Source: DATKHR01 sp036557365 (GTDB lineage Bacteria; Acidobacteriota; Vicinamibacteria; Vicinamibacterales; CAVVIG01). Taken from it: a DNA stretch of 64,000 nt. A program made the translations under genes and the position numbers. Each line of letters starts with the position of its first letter. Positions within the stretch are counted from its first letter, which is position 1. The DNA is taken from the NCBI GenBank assembly GCA_036557365.1, contig DATBHR010000019.1:1-64000 (forward strand). Reading direction: 5' to 3'. Under the pieces are notes generated by a model. The model was not told where the DNA came from. It did no database searches and saw only the letters and a list, made by a program, of their open reading frames with translations. Shown here one piece after another: positions 6,970-16,386 of the stretch.

Positions 6970-8583
6970 ATGGCGCGACGGGCTCGACCCACGCGTGACA
7001 AGAGTGTTCCACACGCGGACTTCGAGGAGCGGTTCCAGCTCTTCGTTGACAACGTCAGGGACTACGCCATTTTCATGACCGACGCCGACTGCCGCATCGT
7101 GACGTGGAACGCTGGCGTGGAGCGTCTGCTCGGATATACCGAATCCGAGTTCATCGGCCGGGCTCTGGAAGTTGTGTTCGTCCCTGAAGACGTCGCGTCG
7201 GGCGCGGCCGGCCGCGAAGTGACCACGGCCAGGGAAACGGGCCGCAGCGAGGACGAGCGGTGGCACCTTCGCAAGGACGGCTCCCGATATTGGGCCAGCG
7301 GCGTCCTCACCGCGCTTCGTGACGACGACGGCCGCTTGCGCGGGTTCGCCAAGGTGATGCGCGACATCACGGAACGCAAGCTCGCCGAAGAGGAGCGCAA
7401 GCAGCTCCTGCAACTCGAGCAGCAGGCCCGCAAGGAAGCGGAAGCCGCGAATCGTGTCCGCGATCAGTTTCTCGCCATGGTGTCGCACGAGCTTCGCACG
7501 CCGCTCAACGCGATTCTCGGATGGGCGCGGTTGCTCGAGGGACAGCAGTTCGAACCCGAGCGCGCCAAACACGCAGTGGAAACCATCGGCCGGAATGCCG
7601 CGCTTCAGGCGAAACTCATCGACGACCTGCTCGACGTGTCGCGCATTCTAGCCGGCACGCTCACCATGGAACGCCGACCAGTGGAACTGACGCCGATCAT
7701 TCAGGCGTCTGTCGACAGCTTGAGCCCGGACGCGCGAGCGAAGAACGTGACCATCGACTGTCGGCTCCATCCCACGGAGGTCGCCATCCCCGGCGATCCA
7801 CGCCGCCTGCATCAGATTTTGTGGAACCTGTTGTCGAATGCCGTCAAGTTCACGCCCTCTGGAGGACACATCTCGATCGAATTGCGTCAGGACGAGACCA
7901 AAGCATTCTTGAGCGTCAGCGACACCGGCGCGGGAATCTCGCCCGAGTTCCTCCCTCGCGTCTTCGAGCCGTTCAGCCAGGCAGACATGAGCATCCAGCG
8001 GGAGCAGGGAGGCCTCGGCCTCGGGCTCGCGATCGTTCGGCATCTGGTGCAACAACACGGAGGGGCCATTTCCGCGAGCAGTCTCGGTGTCGGTCATGGT
8101 GCAACGTTCACCGTGGAGCTGCCATTGACGCCGGTGCGTACTGAACCGACGGTTGGAGGCAGTTTAACTACTGATCTCCAAGTGGCCCTCGATGGCGTTC
8201 GAGTGGTCGTCGTGGAAAACGATGCGGATAGTCGGGATGTATTGATTGCCACCCTCGAATTGGCCGGTGCCTCGGTCCGCGACGCAGGCACCGCCGCAGA
8301 GGGCTTCGACTTGATCGGTGCCGATGTTCCAGACGTGATCGTCTGCGACATCGGGCTGCCACGGGAAGACGGGTTCACATTCATTAAACGATTGCGAGCG
8401 CTGCCCGCTGACCGTGGGGGCACCGTACCCGCGGCGGCCCTGACGGCCTACACGCGGCCCGAAGACCGGTTGCGCGCGCTCGAAGCGGGCTATCAGATTC
8501 ATCTCGCGAAACCCCTCGAGCCATCCGAACTCGCTGCCGCCGTGGCCACTCTGGCCGGCAAGGTGCCGACGAAGCCGGCCTAA
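6970..8583 (+). CDS. Hybrid sensor histidine kinase with PAS and receiver domains
   Basis: Counted from ATG 6970, residues about 20-135 form a PAS/PAC sensor (NVRDYAIFMTDADCRIVTWN to GFAKVMRDITERK). A short coiled linker follows, then a HisKA domain with the phospho-acceptor in SHELRTPLNAILG (His173), and a HATPase with the N box LLSNAVKF and the G boxes DTGAGIS and GLGLGLAIV. The C-terminal receiver has its Asp in VIVCDIGLPREDG and Lys in HLAKPLEP. No membrane segment is seen, so it senses a cytoplasmic signal. No HPt or DNA-binding partner is adjacent. A TTG at 6952 is a less likely start. Confidence 0.93.
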   Translation: MARRARPTRDKSVPHADFEERFQLFVDNVRDYAIFMTDADCRIVTWNAGVERLLGYTESEFIGRALEVVFVPEDVASGAAGREVTTARETGRSEDERWHLRKDGSRYWASGVLTALRDDDGRLRGFAKVMRDITERKLAEEERKQLLQLEQQARKEAEAANRVRDQFLAMVSHELRTPLNAILGWARLLEGQQFEPERAKHAVETIGRNAALQAKLIDDLLDVSRILAGTLTMERRPVELTPIIQASVDSLSPDARAKNVTIDCRLHPTEVAIPGDPRRLHQILWNLLSNAVKFTPSGGHISIELRQDETKAFLSVSDTGAGISPEFLPRVFEPFSQADMSIQREQGGLGLGLAIVRHLVQQHGGAISASSLGVGHGATFTVELPLTPVRTEPTVGGSLTTDLQVALDGVRVVVVENDADSRDVLIATLELAGASVRDAGTAAEGFDLIGADVPDVIVCDIGLPREDGFTFIKRLRALPADRGGTVPAAALTAYTRPEDRLRALEAGYQIHLAKPLEPSELAAAVATLAGKVPTKPA

Positions 8584-8646
8584 GAAGACTCCGCCGAAGG
8601 AATGGATCCTTGCTTGGCTCTCGAACATCCTCGAAAGGGAGGCCAT

Positions 8647-9069
8647 ATGCTCAGCGATAACGATGCAGTGGCGACCGTCGGTGTCAAAGATCTTGAGAAA
8701 TCGAAGGAGTTCTACGAGCGCATGCTCGGGTTGGCCAAGGTCATGGAAAATGACGACGTGCCTGCCTTCAAGAGCGGGGCGTCAACGCTGTTCGTGTACC
8801 GCTCACCATATGCCGGGACGAACAAGGCGACGGCCGTGACGTTCGTCACCAAAGAGGTCGATGAGCTGGTTCGGATTCTAAAAGGCCGCGGAGTCACATT
8901 CGAGCACGACGACGTACCGAACATGACCCGGCAGGGCGACATTCACGTCGCAGGATCCATGAGAACCGCGTGGTTCAAGGATCCAGACGGCAATATCTAC
9001 AGCGTGGTCACGCCTCTGAACACCGCGGAACGAGAAGCGGGGACTGCATCAGCTCGCTCGACACCGTAG
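8647..9069 (+). CDS. VOC-superfamily (glyoxalase/bleomycin resistance-like) protein
   Basis: A 140-residue vicinal-oxygen-chelate protein: ATVGVKDLEKSKEFYERMLG at the N-terminus and the closing WFKDPDGNIYSVV motif. The start at 8647 is preceded by AAAGGGAGG at a good distance, so the in-frame ATG 45 bases upstream is rejected. Enzymatic activity cannot be predicted; relatives include glyoxalases, dioxygenases and antibiotic-binding proteins. Confidence 0.88.
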   Translation: MLSDNDAVATVGVKDLEKSKEFYERMLGLAKVMENDDVPAFKSGASTLFVYRSPYAGTNKATAVTFVTKEVDELVRILKGRGVTFEHDDVPNMTRQGDIHVAGSMRTAWFKDPDGNIYSVVTPLNTAEREAGTASARSTP

Positions 9070-9166
9070 AGAGTCCGGCTGCTGTCTGAGAGAATCACGC
9101 AATGAAGCAGGACAAGTCGCCCACATCCAGGGGGTTGTCGTTGAAGCGCAACCGATCGGGGCCGAG

Positions 9167-9610
9167 GTGCTCATCTCAAATCCTGCGCTGCAGGCTCTGA
9201 GCTTCTTGATCGCGAGCTGGCGTACTGAGGGCACCCATCCCGACGTGCCCGACAAAACCTTTCACGGCCGGTCGTCCTTCGAGTGGGTCGAAAGCGGCGT
9301 CTTCCTGATCATGCACTCGGAGATCGATGAACCGGAGATTCCAAGTGGCGTCGCGATCTTCGGCAGCGACGACGGCGCTGAACGGATCTACATGGTGTAC
9401 TTCGATGAACGCGGGGTGTCCCGCAAATTTGATGTGACCGTCGGGATCAACGAGGTGACCTGCCGACGAGACCGTCCCAAGTTCTCGCAGATCATGCGGC
9501 TGCGAGTTGACGGCGGTGGCGACCGCTTAGTTGGCAGCGGTCGGCGATCGGAAGATAGCGCGGCGTTGCAAGACGATCTATCGCTCACCTATACACGCGT
9601 GCAGGACTGA
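9167..9610 (+). CDS. Conserved hypothetical protein, DUF1579-like
   Basis: A 147-residue beta-rich protein with the pattern LSFLIASWRTEGT at the N-terminus and then GRSSFEWVESGVFLIMHSEI, typical of lipocalin-like proteins that measure weight-of-product type domains (DUF1579 and relatives). The start is GTG 9167; the frame stays open 66 bases further upstream without a better start codon. No function known. Confidence 0.6.
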   Translation: MLISNPALQALSFLIASWRTEGTHPDVPDKTFHGRSSFEWVESGVFLIMHSEIDEPEIPSGVAIFGSDDGAERIYMVYFDERGVSRKFDVTVGINEVTCRRDRPKFSQIMRLRVDGGGDRLVGSGRRSEDSAALQDDLSLTYTRVQD

Positions 9611-9642
9611 CCAGGGCCCTGGCTTCAGGTAGCACGGCTGCC

Positions 9643-9933
9643 TCAAATTCGAGAAACCCTCGCGAGGTGACGGGGGCCCGCGTCGAGATCGAAGACGGCG
9701 ACGGAATAGAGCGGGTCGCGATTACGCGGATGATGTGTCGATCGACTGCGGCTCTCGAGCGTGCGAAAGCTTGCCGAATCCGCCCCTTTGGCGATGCCGG
9801 CGAAGCTGATGTCGGACTCGGCACGGTTGTAGTTGTCTACGGTCACGAGCGTCGGCGACGACTGCGCAATACCGACCAGACCGGTTGCAAGAATAGTGAA
9901 GGGAATGAGCAATCGTCGCTCGCTACGCTTCAT
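9643..9933 (-). pseudogene. Remnant of a DUF1254-family gene
   Basis: The N-terminus (start ATG 9933) has a signal peptide and then VTVDNYNRAESDISFAGIA, the conserved start of DUF1254 proteins. The following block GKLSHAREPQSID is found in another frame, and NRDPLYSVAVFDLDAGP returns to the first frame, so at least two indels have occurred. The frame ends after about 97 codons, while the family normally exceeds 300 residues and continues with a DUF1214 domain. Nothing of that second part is seen. It is a truncated, decayed gene. Confidence 0.75.
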
Positions 9934-10051
9934 GGGGAGAACTCCACCGGCGGCCAATTTTCCTGCCCGATTTTCAAAACGCCGTAAGTGATTTCAGAAC
10001 ATTAGAAGCGATTGCAGTCGAGCCCAGGAGACGCGTCAGCCACTCGATCGG

Positions 10052-12373
10052 TCACTTTCCGAATGCGCGCGCCGACAGTGATGCGTCAGCCGTCGACACG
10101 AGATCGAGTGCGGACCTTCCGAGCGCCACACGGTACGTGCCCGCGCTGATCTGCCATCGGCCCGCCTTGCCATCGAACGTGGCGAGGAGCCGCGGATCGG
10201 CGGTGACCGTTACCATCCGCGATGCGCCCGGCGCGAGATCGACGCGCTCGAACCCGAGCAATCGCATGCGTTTCGTTCCTGCCGCGTCTGTCAGATAGAG
10301 CTGCGGCACGTCAGCGCCCGCTACCTTGCCCGTGTTCGTCACGGTGAAGGTTGCCGTGATGGTCTCGCCGCCGCTCGCCTTGAAATCCGTGTACGAGAAG
10401 GTGGTGTAGCTCAGACCATGACCAAAAGCGTACATCGGCTTCTGACTTTTCTGCGCGTCCCAGCGATAGCCGACCTCCGCGCCTTCGTCGTAATGGATCG
10501 TGGTCGCAGTACCCCACGCCGTGGCGATGCCAGGGAGTTCAGGCCGCGGCGTCTGGGCGAGCGACGTCGGAAAGGTGAGGGGCAGTCGTCCCGACGGGTT
10601 CACGCGGCCCGTAAGGATCTCGGCAATCGCCTGGCCGCCGGCTTGTCCGGGATACCACGCTTCGACGATCGCCTTTGCCTTGTCGCGCCAGGGCATCGAC
10701 GAGGGATTACCCGTCTCGAGTACGACGATCGTATTCGGGTTCGCCGTCGCGACGGCGTCGATGACGGCGTCCTGTCCCCACGGCAGCGACAGATCGGCCA
10801 GGTCGAACCCCTCACCCTCGGCGCGGATCCCGAATGCGATGACCACGTCGACGCGCTTGGCGAGCAACGCCGACTCCGCCGGCGTGTAGGCGCCGTCGAA
10901 CTCGATCTGGGCCTTGGGCAACAGCTTCTTGAGCTCGGCGAGCGGCGACGACTTGAATACATAGAGGTTACGGGCATTGCCGATGGAACCATGCGCGCCG
11001 CCGATGGGCGTGGTGTTGGCGAATCCGCCCACCGGATTGACGGCGCCCGAGCCGGTGCCACTCGGAACCCCCAGTTGCGCGTAGCCTCCAATCACCCCAA
11101 TCCGCAACGGCTTGTCGGCCGCGATCGGGAGGACGTGATCATTCTTCAGCAGCACTATGCCTTCGCGGGCGATCTCGAGCGCGAGCTCGTTGTGTTTGGC
11201 GAGATCGACCGCTGGCGCCGGTCCCCACTTGTCGATGCCCACGGCATACGCCGATCGCAGAATGCGACGCACCATGTCGGACAGCCGCTCTTTCGACAGC
11301 TTGCCCTCGGCGTACGCCTGACGCAGCTTGTCGCTGAACGCTTCGCCGCCCCATTGCCTGACGTCGATCTGAATCCCGGACTCCTGATCGAGGCCCTTGA
11401 GCGCAAAATCCCAACTCGGCACCGCGCCCCAGTCGGACATCACGTAGCCCTTGTAACTCCAGGCACCTTTGAGGACGCCGTTCAGGAGCGGGTCGTTGCC
11501 ACTCGCGTACGCGCCGTTGATCTTGTTGTAGCCGCTCATGATGGCGCCGGGGTGCGATCGCTCGATCGCGATCTCGAACGCGAGCAGATCCGACTCGCGC
11601 AAGGCGTCCGGATCGATGATCGCGTCGAGCCAGTGGCGGTTCGTTTCATTGTCGTTGAGCACGTAGTGTTTGAGCGTCGAGATGACCTGCTGGCTCTGGA
11701 TGCCGTTGACCTGTTCGGCGCCCATGGCGGCGGTCAGAAACGGATCCTCGCTGTAGTACTCGAAATTGCGTCCGTTGCGCGGGTCGCGGGCGAGATTGAT
11801 GCCGCCGGCGAGCTGGATGTTGAAGCCGCGGCTGCGCGCTTCGCGGCCGATGGCCACGCCGCCGTCGCGGGCGAGCTGCGGATTGAAGCTGGCGCCGACC
11901 GCGATCGAGGCGGGGAAGGCGGTCGCGCCCTTGTCGTCGGGCCGATAGCCCGGGTTGGTCACGCCCATGCTGGCGTCGCTGCTCTGAAGCGCCGGAATGC
12001 CGAGCCGTGGGATTCCCGGCGTATATCCAGCGCTCATGTTCGTCACGGTGTCTGGAATACGCTTGTCCCGCGGAACCCCGATCGACGGGACTGCTCCGAT
12101 CAGACTGACCAGCAGCGCAAACCGCTCGTCGTCGGTCATTTTCGCTTCCGTCTCGCGAGCCCGCGCGTCAATGGTGGCATCGTCCACTGGCTGAAACGGC
12201 GCGGCAGCAGCACCCTGCGCGGTTGACGCGGCTGCCTGTTGACTCGTATGGTCGGTCGGCGCGGAACAGCCGAGACTCACGATCAGGATGATCGCGATCG
12301 ACGGTCTCAGAAAAGCCTCTGAAGGCGAGAATCGAAATCTTCGGCCGGTGACACTCACAGCAAACGGCGCCAT
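10052..12373 (-). CDS. Glycoside hydrolase family 3 beta-glucosidase-like lipoprotein
   Basis: A 773-residue secreted glycosidase. A hydrophobic signal ends in a likely lipobox (IVSLGC). The GH3 N-terminal barrel contains LKHYVLNDNETNR and the nucleophile Asp in GYVMSDWGAV. The second alpha/beta domain follows (AREGIVLLKNDHVLPI), and a fibronectin III-like domain closes the protein (FSYTDFKASGGE to the end). It would hydrolyse beta-linked oligosaccharides in the periplasm or at the outer membrane. GAAAGGA lies before the ATG. It is a single gene with no carbohydrate operon around it. A long open frame on the opposite strand is an antisense shadow. Confidence 0.93.
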   Translation of the reverse strand: MAPFAVSVTGRRFRFSPSEAFLRPSIAIILIVSLGCSAPTDHTSQQAAASTAQGAAAAPFQPVDDATIDARARETEAKMTDDERFALLVSLIGAVPSIGVPRDKRIPDTVTNMSAGYTPGIPRLGIPALQSSDASMGVTNPGYRPDDKGATAFPASIAVGASFNPQLARDGGVAIGREARSRGFNIQLAGGINLARDPRNGRNFEYYSEDPFLTAAMGAEQVNGIQSQQVISTLKHYVLNDNETNRHWLDAIIDPDALRESDLLAFEIAIERSHPGAIMSGYNKINGAYASGNDPLLNGVLKGAWSYKGYVMSDWGAVPSWDFALKGLDQESGIQIDVRQWGGEAFSDKLRQAYAEGKLSKERLSDMVRRILRSAYAVGIDKWGPAPAVDLAKHNELALEIAREGIVLLKNDHVLPIAADKPLRIGVIGGYAQLGVPSGTGSGAVNPVGGFANTTPIGGAHGSIGNARNLYVFKSSPLAELKKLLPKAQIEFDGAYTPAESALLAKRVDVVIAFGIRAEGEGFDLADLSLPWGQDAVIDAVATANPNTIVVLETGNPSSMPWRDKAKAIVEAWYPGQAGGQAIAEILTGRVNPSGRLPLTFPTSLAQTPRPELPGIATAWGTATTIHYDEGAEVGYRWDAQKSQKPMYAFGHGLSYTTFSYTDFKASGGETITATFTVTNTGKVAGADVPQLYLTDAAGTKRMRLLGFERVDLAPGASRMVTVTADPRLLATFDGKAGRWQISAGTYRVALGRSALDLVSTADASLSARAFGK

Positions 12374-12433
12374 GGGGGGTCCTTTCTGCGACTCGCGTCA
12401 GGCGTGTCATCTGTCCGCAATGTTCGATACGTA

Positions 12434-12761
12434 GTGAGAAATATCCTCGTGTTCGTGATCGCGGCCTTCCTCGAAATCGCGGGATACTTCGCATTCTGGG
12501 CCTGGCTGCGCAGCGGTGCGTCGTGGTCGGTCGCCATCGCTGGACTCGCCAGTCTTATTGGATTCGCCGCCGTACTCACCCGTGCCGATACGTCGTTCGC
12601 CCGCCGCGCACACGCCGCGTACGGTAGGATTTACATCGCTGCCTCGCTCCTCTGGCTGTAACGTGTCGAGGGGCAGAGAACCCAGCGCAACAGACCTCGT
12701 CGGAGCGACAATGGCAATTGTCGGAGCGCTGGTTATTATCGGTTTCTCGACGAGCCGTTAG
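12434..12761 (+). pseudogene. YnfA-family (UPF0060) membrane protein, broken
   Basis: The frame VFVIAAFLEIAGYFAFWAW through AAYGRIYIAASLLWL is a clear YnfA/UPF0060 match. It then meets TAA where the family has tryptophan. Beyond that stop the expected sequence VEGQR, then PSATDLVGA and a last membrane helix, continues after a one-base shift near 12680. Two independent lesions make a true pseudogene more likely than an assembly slip. The intact family has four helices and about 108 residues and resembles small multidrug-type transporters. Confidence 0.8.
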
Positions 12762-12822
12762 AACGTTCGACGATCCTGACTACCTGTAGCGCGCCCTGGC
12801 GCCGGGCTCTTCGCAACCGTCG

Positions 12823-13629
12823 TCAGACGTCGGCCGTCGCGATGTTGGTCGTCAGCGGAATCACAAACGCACCGTTCGTCGTAGCCTTTGCGATCGCATC
12901 CGCACTTTCCGCGGCGATTCGGCCGGCGAGCTCGCCGCGTTCGGCCTCGCTCATCGCTTTGCCTTTGTCGCTCATGCCGAGCACGGCCATCGCATTCAGC
13001 CGAGCGAACAACGCGCCATCGGCGAACTGAACGTCGTGTGCATGGGTTTTGACATTCACGTTGTTGAATCCGGCATCCACCATCAGACGCTTCAGTGCGT
13101 TGCCGTCTCCCAAACTGTGCCGTGAATCGACGATCCGGCCGACATGCTGCTCGGCAATCGCATTCAGCTCGCGCATCTCAGGAATGTCCTCGAGCGCCCT
13201 CCACGTCGCAATCGCGACGCGACCGCGCGGTGCGAGTACGCGTCGCATTTCGCGGATCGCCGCGGGCTTGTCGGGCATGAACTGTAGCCCTTGGTGGCAT
13301 GTCAGGACCGAGAATTGCTCGCCGGCGCTCACCGGCAGCGCGACGGCATTCCCCTCGCGCCAGTCGATTGTCGGGTCGACGGTACGCGCGACGGCGAGCA
13401 TCGCCGGCGCGACATCGACGCCCACGATTCGTGCCTCGGTCCCAAGGCGTTCACGCGCCACGCGCGCCACGATGCCGGTGCCGCAGGCGACGTCGAACAC
13501 GCTGTCGTCGCGATCCAGAGCGACGCGCGCGATCAGTTGTTCTGCGAATGGCCGGAACAAGGGCGCGACCAGAACCCGCTCGTAGATTTCGGTGAACGTC
13601 GTCGCCACGAAAAGCTGTGCCTCTGACAT
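12823..13629 (-). CDS. Class I SAM-dependent methyltransferase
   Basis: A 268-residue methyltransferase with motif I VFDVACGTGIVARVA near residue 45, the acidic loop IVGVDVAPAML, and VLTCHQGLQFMPDKPAAIRE, typical of the UbiE/MenG-like group. The substrate cannot be told. It stands alone on the minus strand, downstream of the creatininase group by about 60 bases. Confidence 0.87.
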   Translation of the reverse strand: MSEAQLFVATTFTEIYERVLVAPLFRPFAEQLIARVALDRDDSVFDVACGTGIVARVARERLGTEARIVGVDVAPAMLAVARTVDPTIDWREGNAVALPVSAGEQFSVLTCHQGLQFMPDKPAAIREMRRVLAPRGRVAIATWRALEDIPEMRELNAIAEQHVGRIVDSRHSLGDGNALKRLMVDAGFNNVNVKTHAHDVQFADGALFARLNAMAVLGMSDKGKAMSEAERGELAGRIAAESADAIAKATTNGAFVIPLTTNIATADV

Positions 13630-13690
13630 GTTCGTCCTCCTCGACTACGGTCGGCGCATCTGGCGCGTGGCCACGCGTCGACTGATCAGC

Positions 13691-13822
13691 CTAGCACGTC
13701 GGATCGTACCGAGCCACAACCCCATTCGCTGGAATTGACTCGTAGGTTCGATCCGCGAGGAATTGGACTTCCTCCGGTGTTGGATCGACTGGGCTCGGTG
13801 TGACGTCATCGCTGATATTCAT
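13691..13822 (-). CDS. Possible 43-residue protein after the creatininase-like gene
   Basis: ATG 13822 lies ten bases after the stop of the creatininase-like gene and has AGCAGGTG in front. The product is acidic and hydrophilic (MNISDDVTPSP, PTPEEVQFLADRTYESIP). It matches no family I recognise. It would be the last gene of that operon. Support is its position, a ribosome-site-like sequence and a clean frame. Confidence 0.35.
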   Translation of the reverse strand: MNISDDVTPSPVDPTPEEVQFLADRTYESIPANGVVARYDPTC

Positions 13823-13831
13823 TGCACCTGC

Positions 13832-14854
13832 TCAACGCTGGATGGCGCCTCTGGAGTGTGAGACAGCCGCCAGCCAGTCCATCTCGCGCTTTTCGATTTG
13901 ACGATCGTGTTCGAGCGAAGCGTCGGTGATGCGCGCGAACACCGGATCGGCTGCGTCCTGATCGACCACGCGTGGCGCATCTGCCGGCAGCGAGCCGTCA
14001 AGCGCCTTCAGTGCTGCGTCCACAGCGGCCGCGGCTAGGCCCTCCATCTTGCGCCGACCGGCTTCGATGTTGGCGCTCGCCGGAGTGCCGAAGTACCCAG
14101 GCCAGTCGGGTTTGCTAGCAAGAGCCGCGAGGTCGGCGGGTTCATGCCCGACGACCGCAGGCGCCTGATGAAACGATGCCGCGACGAGATCCGGTCTCAA
14201 AAAGAGCACGCGGCTGTGTTCGTCGGCATCGGCATGTACGCTGAATCCCTCTGCGTCACGCTCGCGTTGCGTGAACTGATCGTGCGGCGCCGCGGCAGCT
14301 ACACTGACGAGCCCCATCAGGTTCACCATCACGGCCCCGTACTGTTCACTGAAGTATCGCGAGGCGTCGTCGAGTGCGCGATTGTGCGTCGGTCCGCCGT
14401 GATAGTTCACGACCAGGATGTATTTGAAGCCGGCGTCGCCAAGATCGGTCGCGAGATCCATGAACACTGCACGAAGCGTCGCCATCCGCACGGGATAACT
14501 GCCAGGAAAGGCAAAGCGGCCGCCGATCTCGTTGGCCGGCATGGCGCCGACGGGCAGGGGTGGAAAGCGCAGCACGGTCCAACCGGGCCGCGCGACGATT
14601 GCGCCAGCGACCTTCGTCGCGATGAAATCGGACTGATACCCGTCGGCGAAGGACGGCAGGTATGGTCCGTGCTCCTCGAGAATCCCGCCTTCGAGCAGCA
14701 CGACCGTGCGCGCCCGCTCCAGTAACCGAATCCGTTCGGTGCTGAGTTCCGCGACGTCGAGGATGTGCCCGTTCGCCACGGTCGATCGCTGAGATCGTGA
14801 CGAACAGCCCGCGATCAGCGGTATCAAGCAAACGAAAAAAGCCGCTCCTCTCAT
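13832..14854 (-). CDS. Creatininase-family lipoprotein (intact paralogue)
   Basis: A 340-residue protein: a lipoprotein signal ending LIPLIAGC, then the creatininase fold with EEHGPYLPSFADGY (metal ligands His and Asp), NYHGGPTHN and HADADEHS. Creatininase relatives are Zn or Mn amidohydrolases acting on cyclic amides; a periplasmic lipoprotein form is unusual compared with cytosolic creatininase. It is highly similar over its whole length to the broken copy at 3196-4217. ATG 14854 starts the signal peptide; the 35 residues upstream in frame do not fit. Confidence 0.85.
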   Translation of the reverse strand: MRGAAFFVCLIPLIAGCSSRSQRSTVANGHILDVAELSTERIRLLERARTVVLLEGGILEEHGPYLPSFADGYQSDFIATKVAGAIVARPGWTVLRFPPLPVGAMPANEIGGRFAFPGSYPVRMATLRAVFMDLATDLGDAGFKYILVVNYHGGPTHNRALDDASRYFSEQYGAVMVNLMGLVSVAAAAPHDQFTQRERDAEGFSVHADADEHSRVLFLRPDLVAASFHQAPAVVGHEPADLAALASKPDWPGYFGTPASANIEAGRRKMEGLAAAAVDAALKALDGSLPADAPRVVDQDAADPVFARITDASLEHDRQIEKREMDWLAAVSHSRGAIQR

Positions 14855-14965
14855 GGGTGCCTCGACTCCGATAGTAATCTCGTTTACCTGGAAGTCGCCG
14901 AAGCCCTCGTCGAGGCGCGCATGGCGCCGGGCTGACAGTGTCTGCTGCGGCGACGGCACTGCTGT

Positions 14966-15121
14966 CTACAGCACCACGCCGGCACGGACGAGCGCGACAC
15001 CAAGACCGAGCGAGACGCTGACGGTGTCGTGAAACGTCATCGCCGAGATCAGTAGCCCAAGGCAGGCCACCGCCACGAGAATCTCAATAGAACATTGCCG
15101 CACACCGCGATCACGTCGCAC
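14966..15121 (-). CDS. Possible 51-residue membrane protein
   Basis: A GTG at 15121, 18 bases after the methyltransferase stop, opens a 51-codon frame. A basic start (RRDRGVRQ) is followed by two hydrophobic stretches (IEILVAVACLGLLISAM and VSVSLGLGVALVRAGVVL). It looks like a small inner-membrane protein, or the remnant of a larger one. No family recognised, and there is no strong ribosome site. Confidence 0.35.
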   Translation of the reverse strand: MRRDRGVRQCSIEILVAVACLGLLISAMTFHDTVSVSLGLGVALVRAGVVL

Positions 15122-15139
15122 CCAATCGACGGGCTGACC

Positions 15140-15759
15140 CTAATACGCGAGAATCGCGGTGACCGGAAGCCCCCACACTTCGAGCCGCTCAACTCGCGCA
15201 ATGACGAATCCGGTGTCGGTTTGCGATCCGCTCGACATCAATCGGCCGACAGTCGACGATGTGGGGAAAATGCCGTGAATCCATCCATAGATTCGCTCGG
15301 GACGGCTGGGTTCCGCCGGATCATGCGCCATCGACACCACCGATAGCCGGCCGCCCGGGCGGAGCGTCGGTCGGACCTCGCTCAGGACGAGCGGAATCGT
15401 GTCGTTCGGAAACAGCTCGAGCGTGAACGCCATGAAGACGGCATCGACAGTGGCATTTTGAAGGGGCGCGTGAGGCTGATCTCTCCGGCCGGAGCGCGCC
15501 TCGGCGACGGCTTTCATTCCTGGCGAAATGTCGACGCCGAACACGTGCCCCGATTCGCCGACCGCTTCCGCGAGCGCAACGACGGACGTGCCGGTGCCAA
15601 ATCCGATCTCGAGGATTCGTTCACCGCGGCGGGCTTCGAGCAGAGACAATCCCACCGCTCGAATGCGACGGTCGCCATGGTCCGAGAGTGTGTCGTAGAT
15701 CGAGCTGATGCGGGTATAGAGGCTTGAGCCGCTTCAATATCCTGCGACATTCGCGCCAT
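15140..15759 (-). pseudogene. SAM-dependent methyltransferase with a 5' frameshift
   Basis: The main frame (ILEIGFGTGTSVVALAEAV, FGVDISPGMKAV, LRPGGRLSVVSM) is a normal class I methyltransferase. Its natural N-terminus (LYTRISSIYDTLSDHGDR) is open but has no start codon. The start MSQDIEAAQA lies in another frame from 15750. One missing C in a CCC run near 15721 would join them. It is either an assembly indel or a recent mutation; a shortened product from GTG 15655 is possible but would lack the first helix. Confidence 0.75.
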
Positions 15760-15764
15760 CGTCG

Positions 15765-16301
15765 CTACCGCGTCCCGGGTTGCTTCAGCTGATTGATCAG
15801 GACAGTCAGCAAACGACTGTACGCGGCTTCCGCAGCCGCGAACTCCGTCTCGTATGCCTTTCTCGTCAACTTGTGTCTTTCCGGTTGGCCGTCGAACATC
15901 ATCTGCTTCGTCGCGCCCTTGTACAACACATCGACCGAGTCCGCGCCTCCGCGCAAGCCGTCATACCCAAGGTCCATAAAAAACAGCTTTCCGTCGGGGT
16001 GCCCGATTGCTGCAGAGCGAGATAGACGTCGCGGTATTTCGCGTCGGCAATCTCTTGGCGCAGTAGAGCCGGAGCAGGGTAGACGGCGTCGACCAGGAGC
16101 AACTGCGATTTCGGATAGGAGAGCGCCGCGACGAAGCGGTCTGGCTCCTGCAGATCGAGCGGCGATGGCCTCCAGATGTCGAGCCGTCAGGAGCGAATCG
16201 AGGTCCGTCGCAAGTTGCGTCAACGGCGGCGCGTGAGCCCGCGCCGAGACCGCCATGCAGCTCGCCAGCCCGATGGAGACGCCGAAAAGGCGGAACGACA
16301 T
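15765..16301 (-). pseudogene. Secreted protein of unknown function, two compensating frameshifts
   Basis: The frame begins with a signal peptide (FRLFGVSIGLASCMAVSARA). From about 16162 to 16003 the sensible sequence is in another frame (PLDLQEPDRFVAALSYPKSQ, then AKYRDVYLALQQSG). It then returns to the first frame as GKLFFMDLGYDGLRGGADS. The second shift is healed by one extra C in a CCCC run. The full protein would be about 178 residues. I do not recognise the family. It starts 33 bases from the MarR-type operator at 16334-16351 and precedes the methyltransferase by five bases, probably in one operon. Confidence 0.65.
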
Positions 16302-16333
16302 CAGACCGCCATCGCCTCAACTCTAGCACATAT

Positions 16334-16351
16334 TACTTTGACCTCAAAGTA
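16334..16351. promoter_or_regulatory. MarR-type operator, copy 1
   Basis: TACTTTGA-CC-TCAAAGTA is a perfect inverted repeat with 8-base arms, in the divergent region between the secreted protein (16301) and the TPR/ClC operon. The same arms occur in the 24-bp palindrome next to the MarR gene at 20395-20418. TTGACC inside it could serve as a -35. Confidence 0.7.
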
Positions 16352-16386
16352 TCTCATGTATCCATGTTTTGCTAATCTGGAGTCCT

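Noticed and set aside
10418..12226. A 602-codon open frame on the plus strand
   Set aside because: It is antisense to the GH3 gene, has no recognisable domain and is Arg/Asp-rich as expected for a shadow frame in GC-rich DNA.
13740..13765. A GGTTCGATCC string resembling a tRNA T-loop
   Set aside because: No acceptor, D or anticodon stems surround it, and it lies in a small coding frame.
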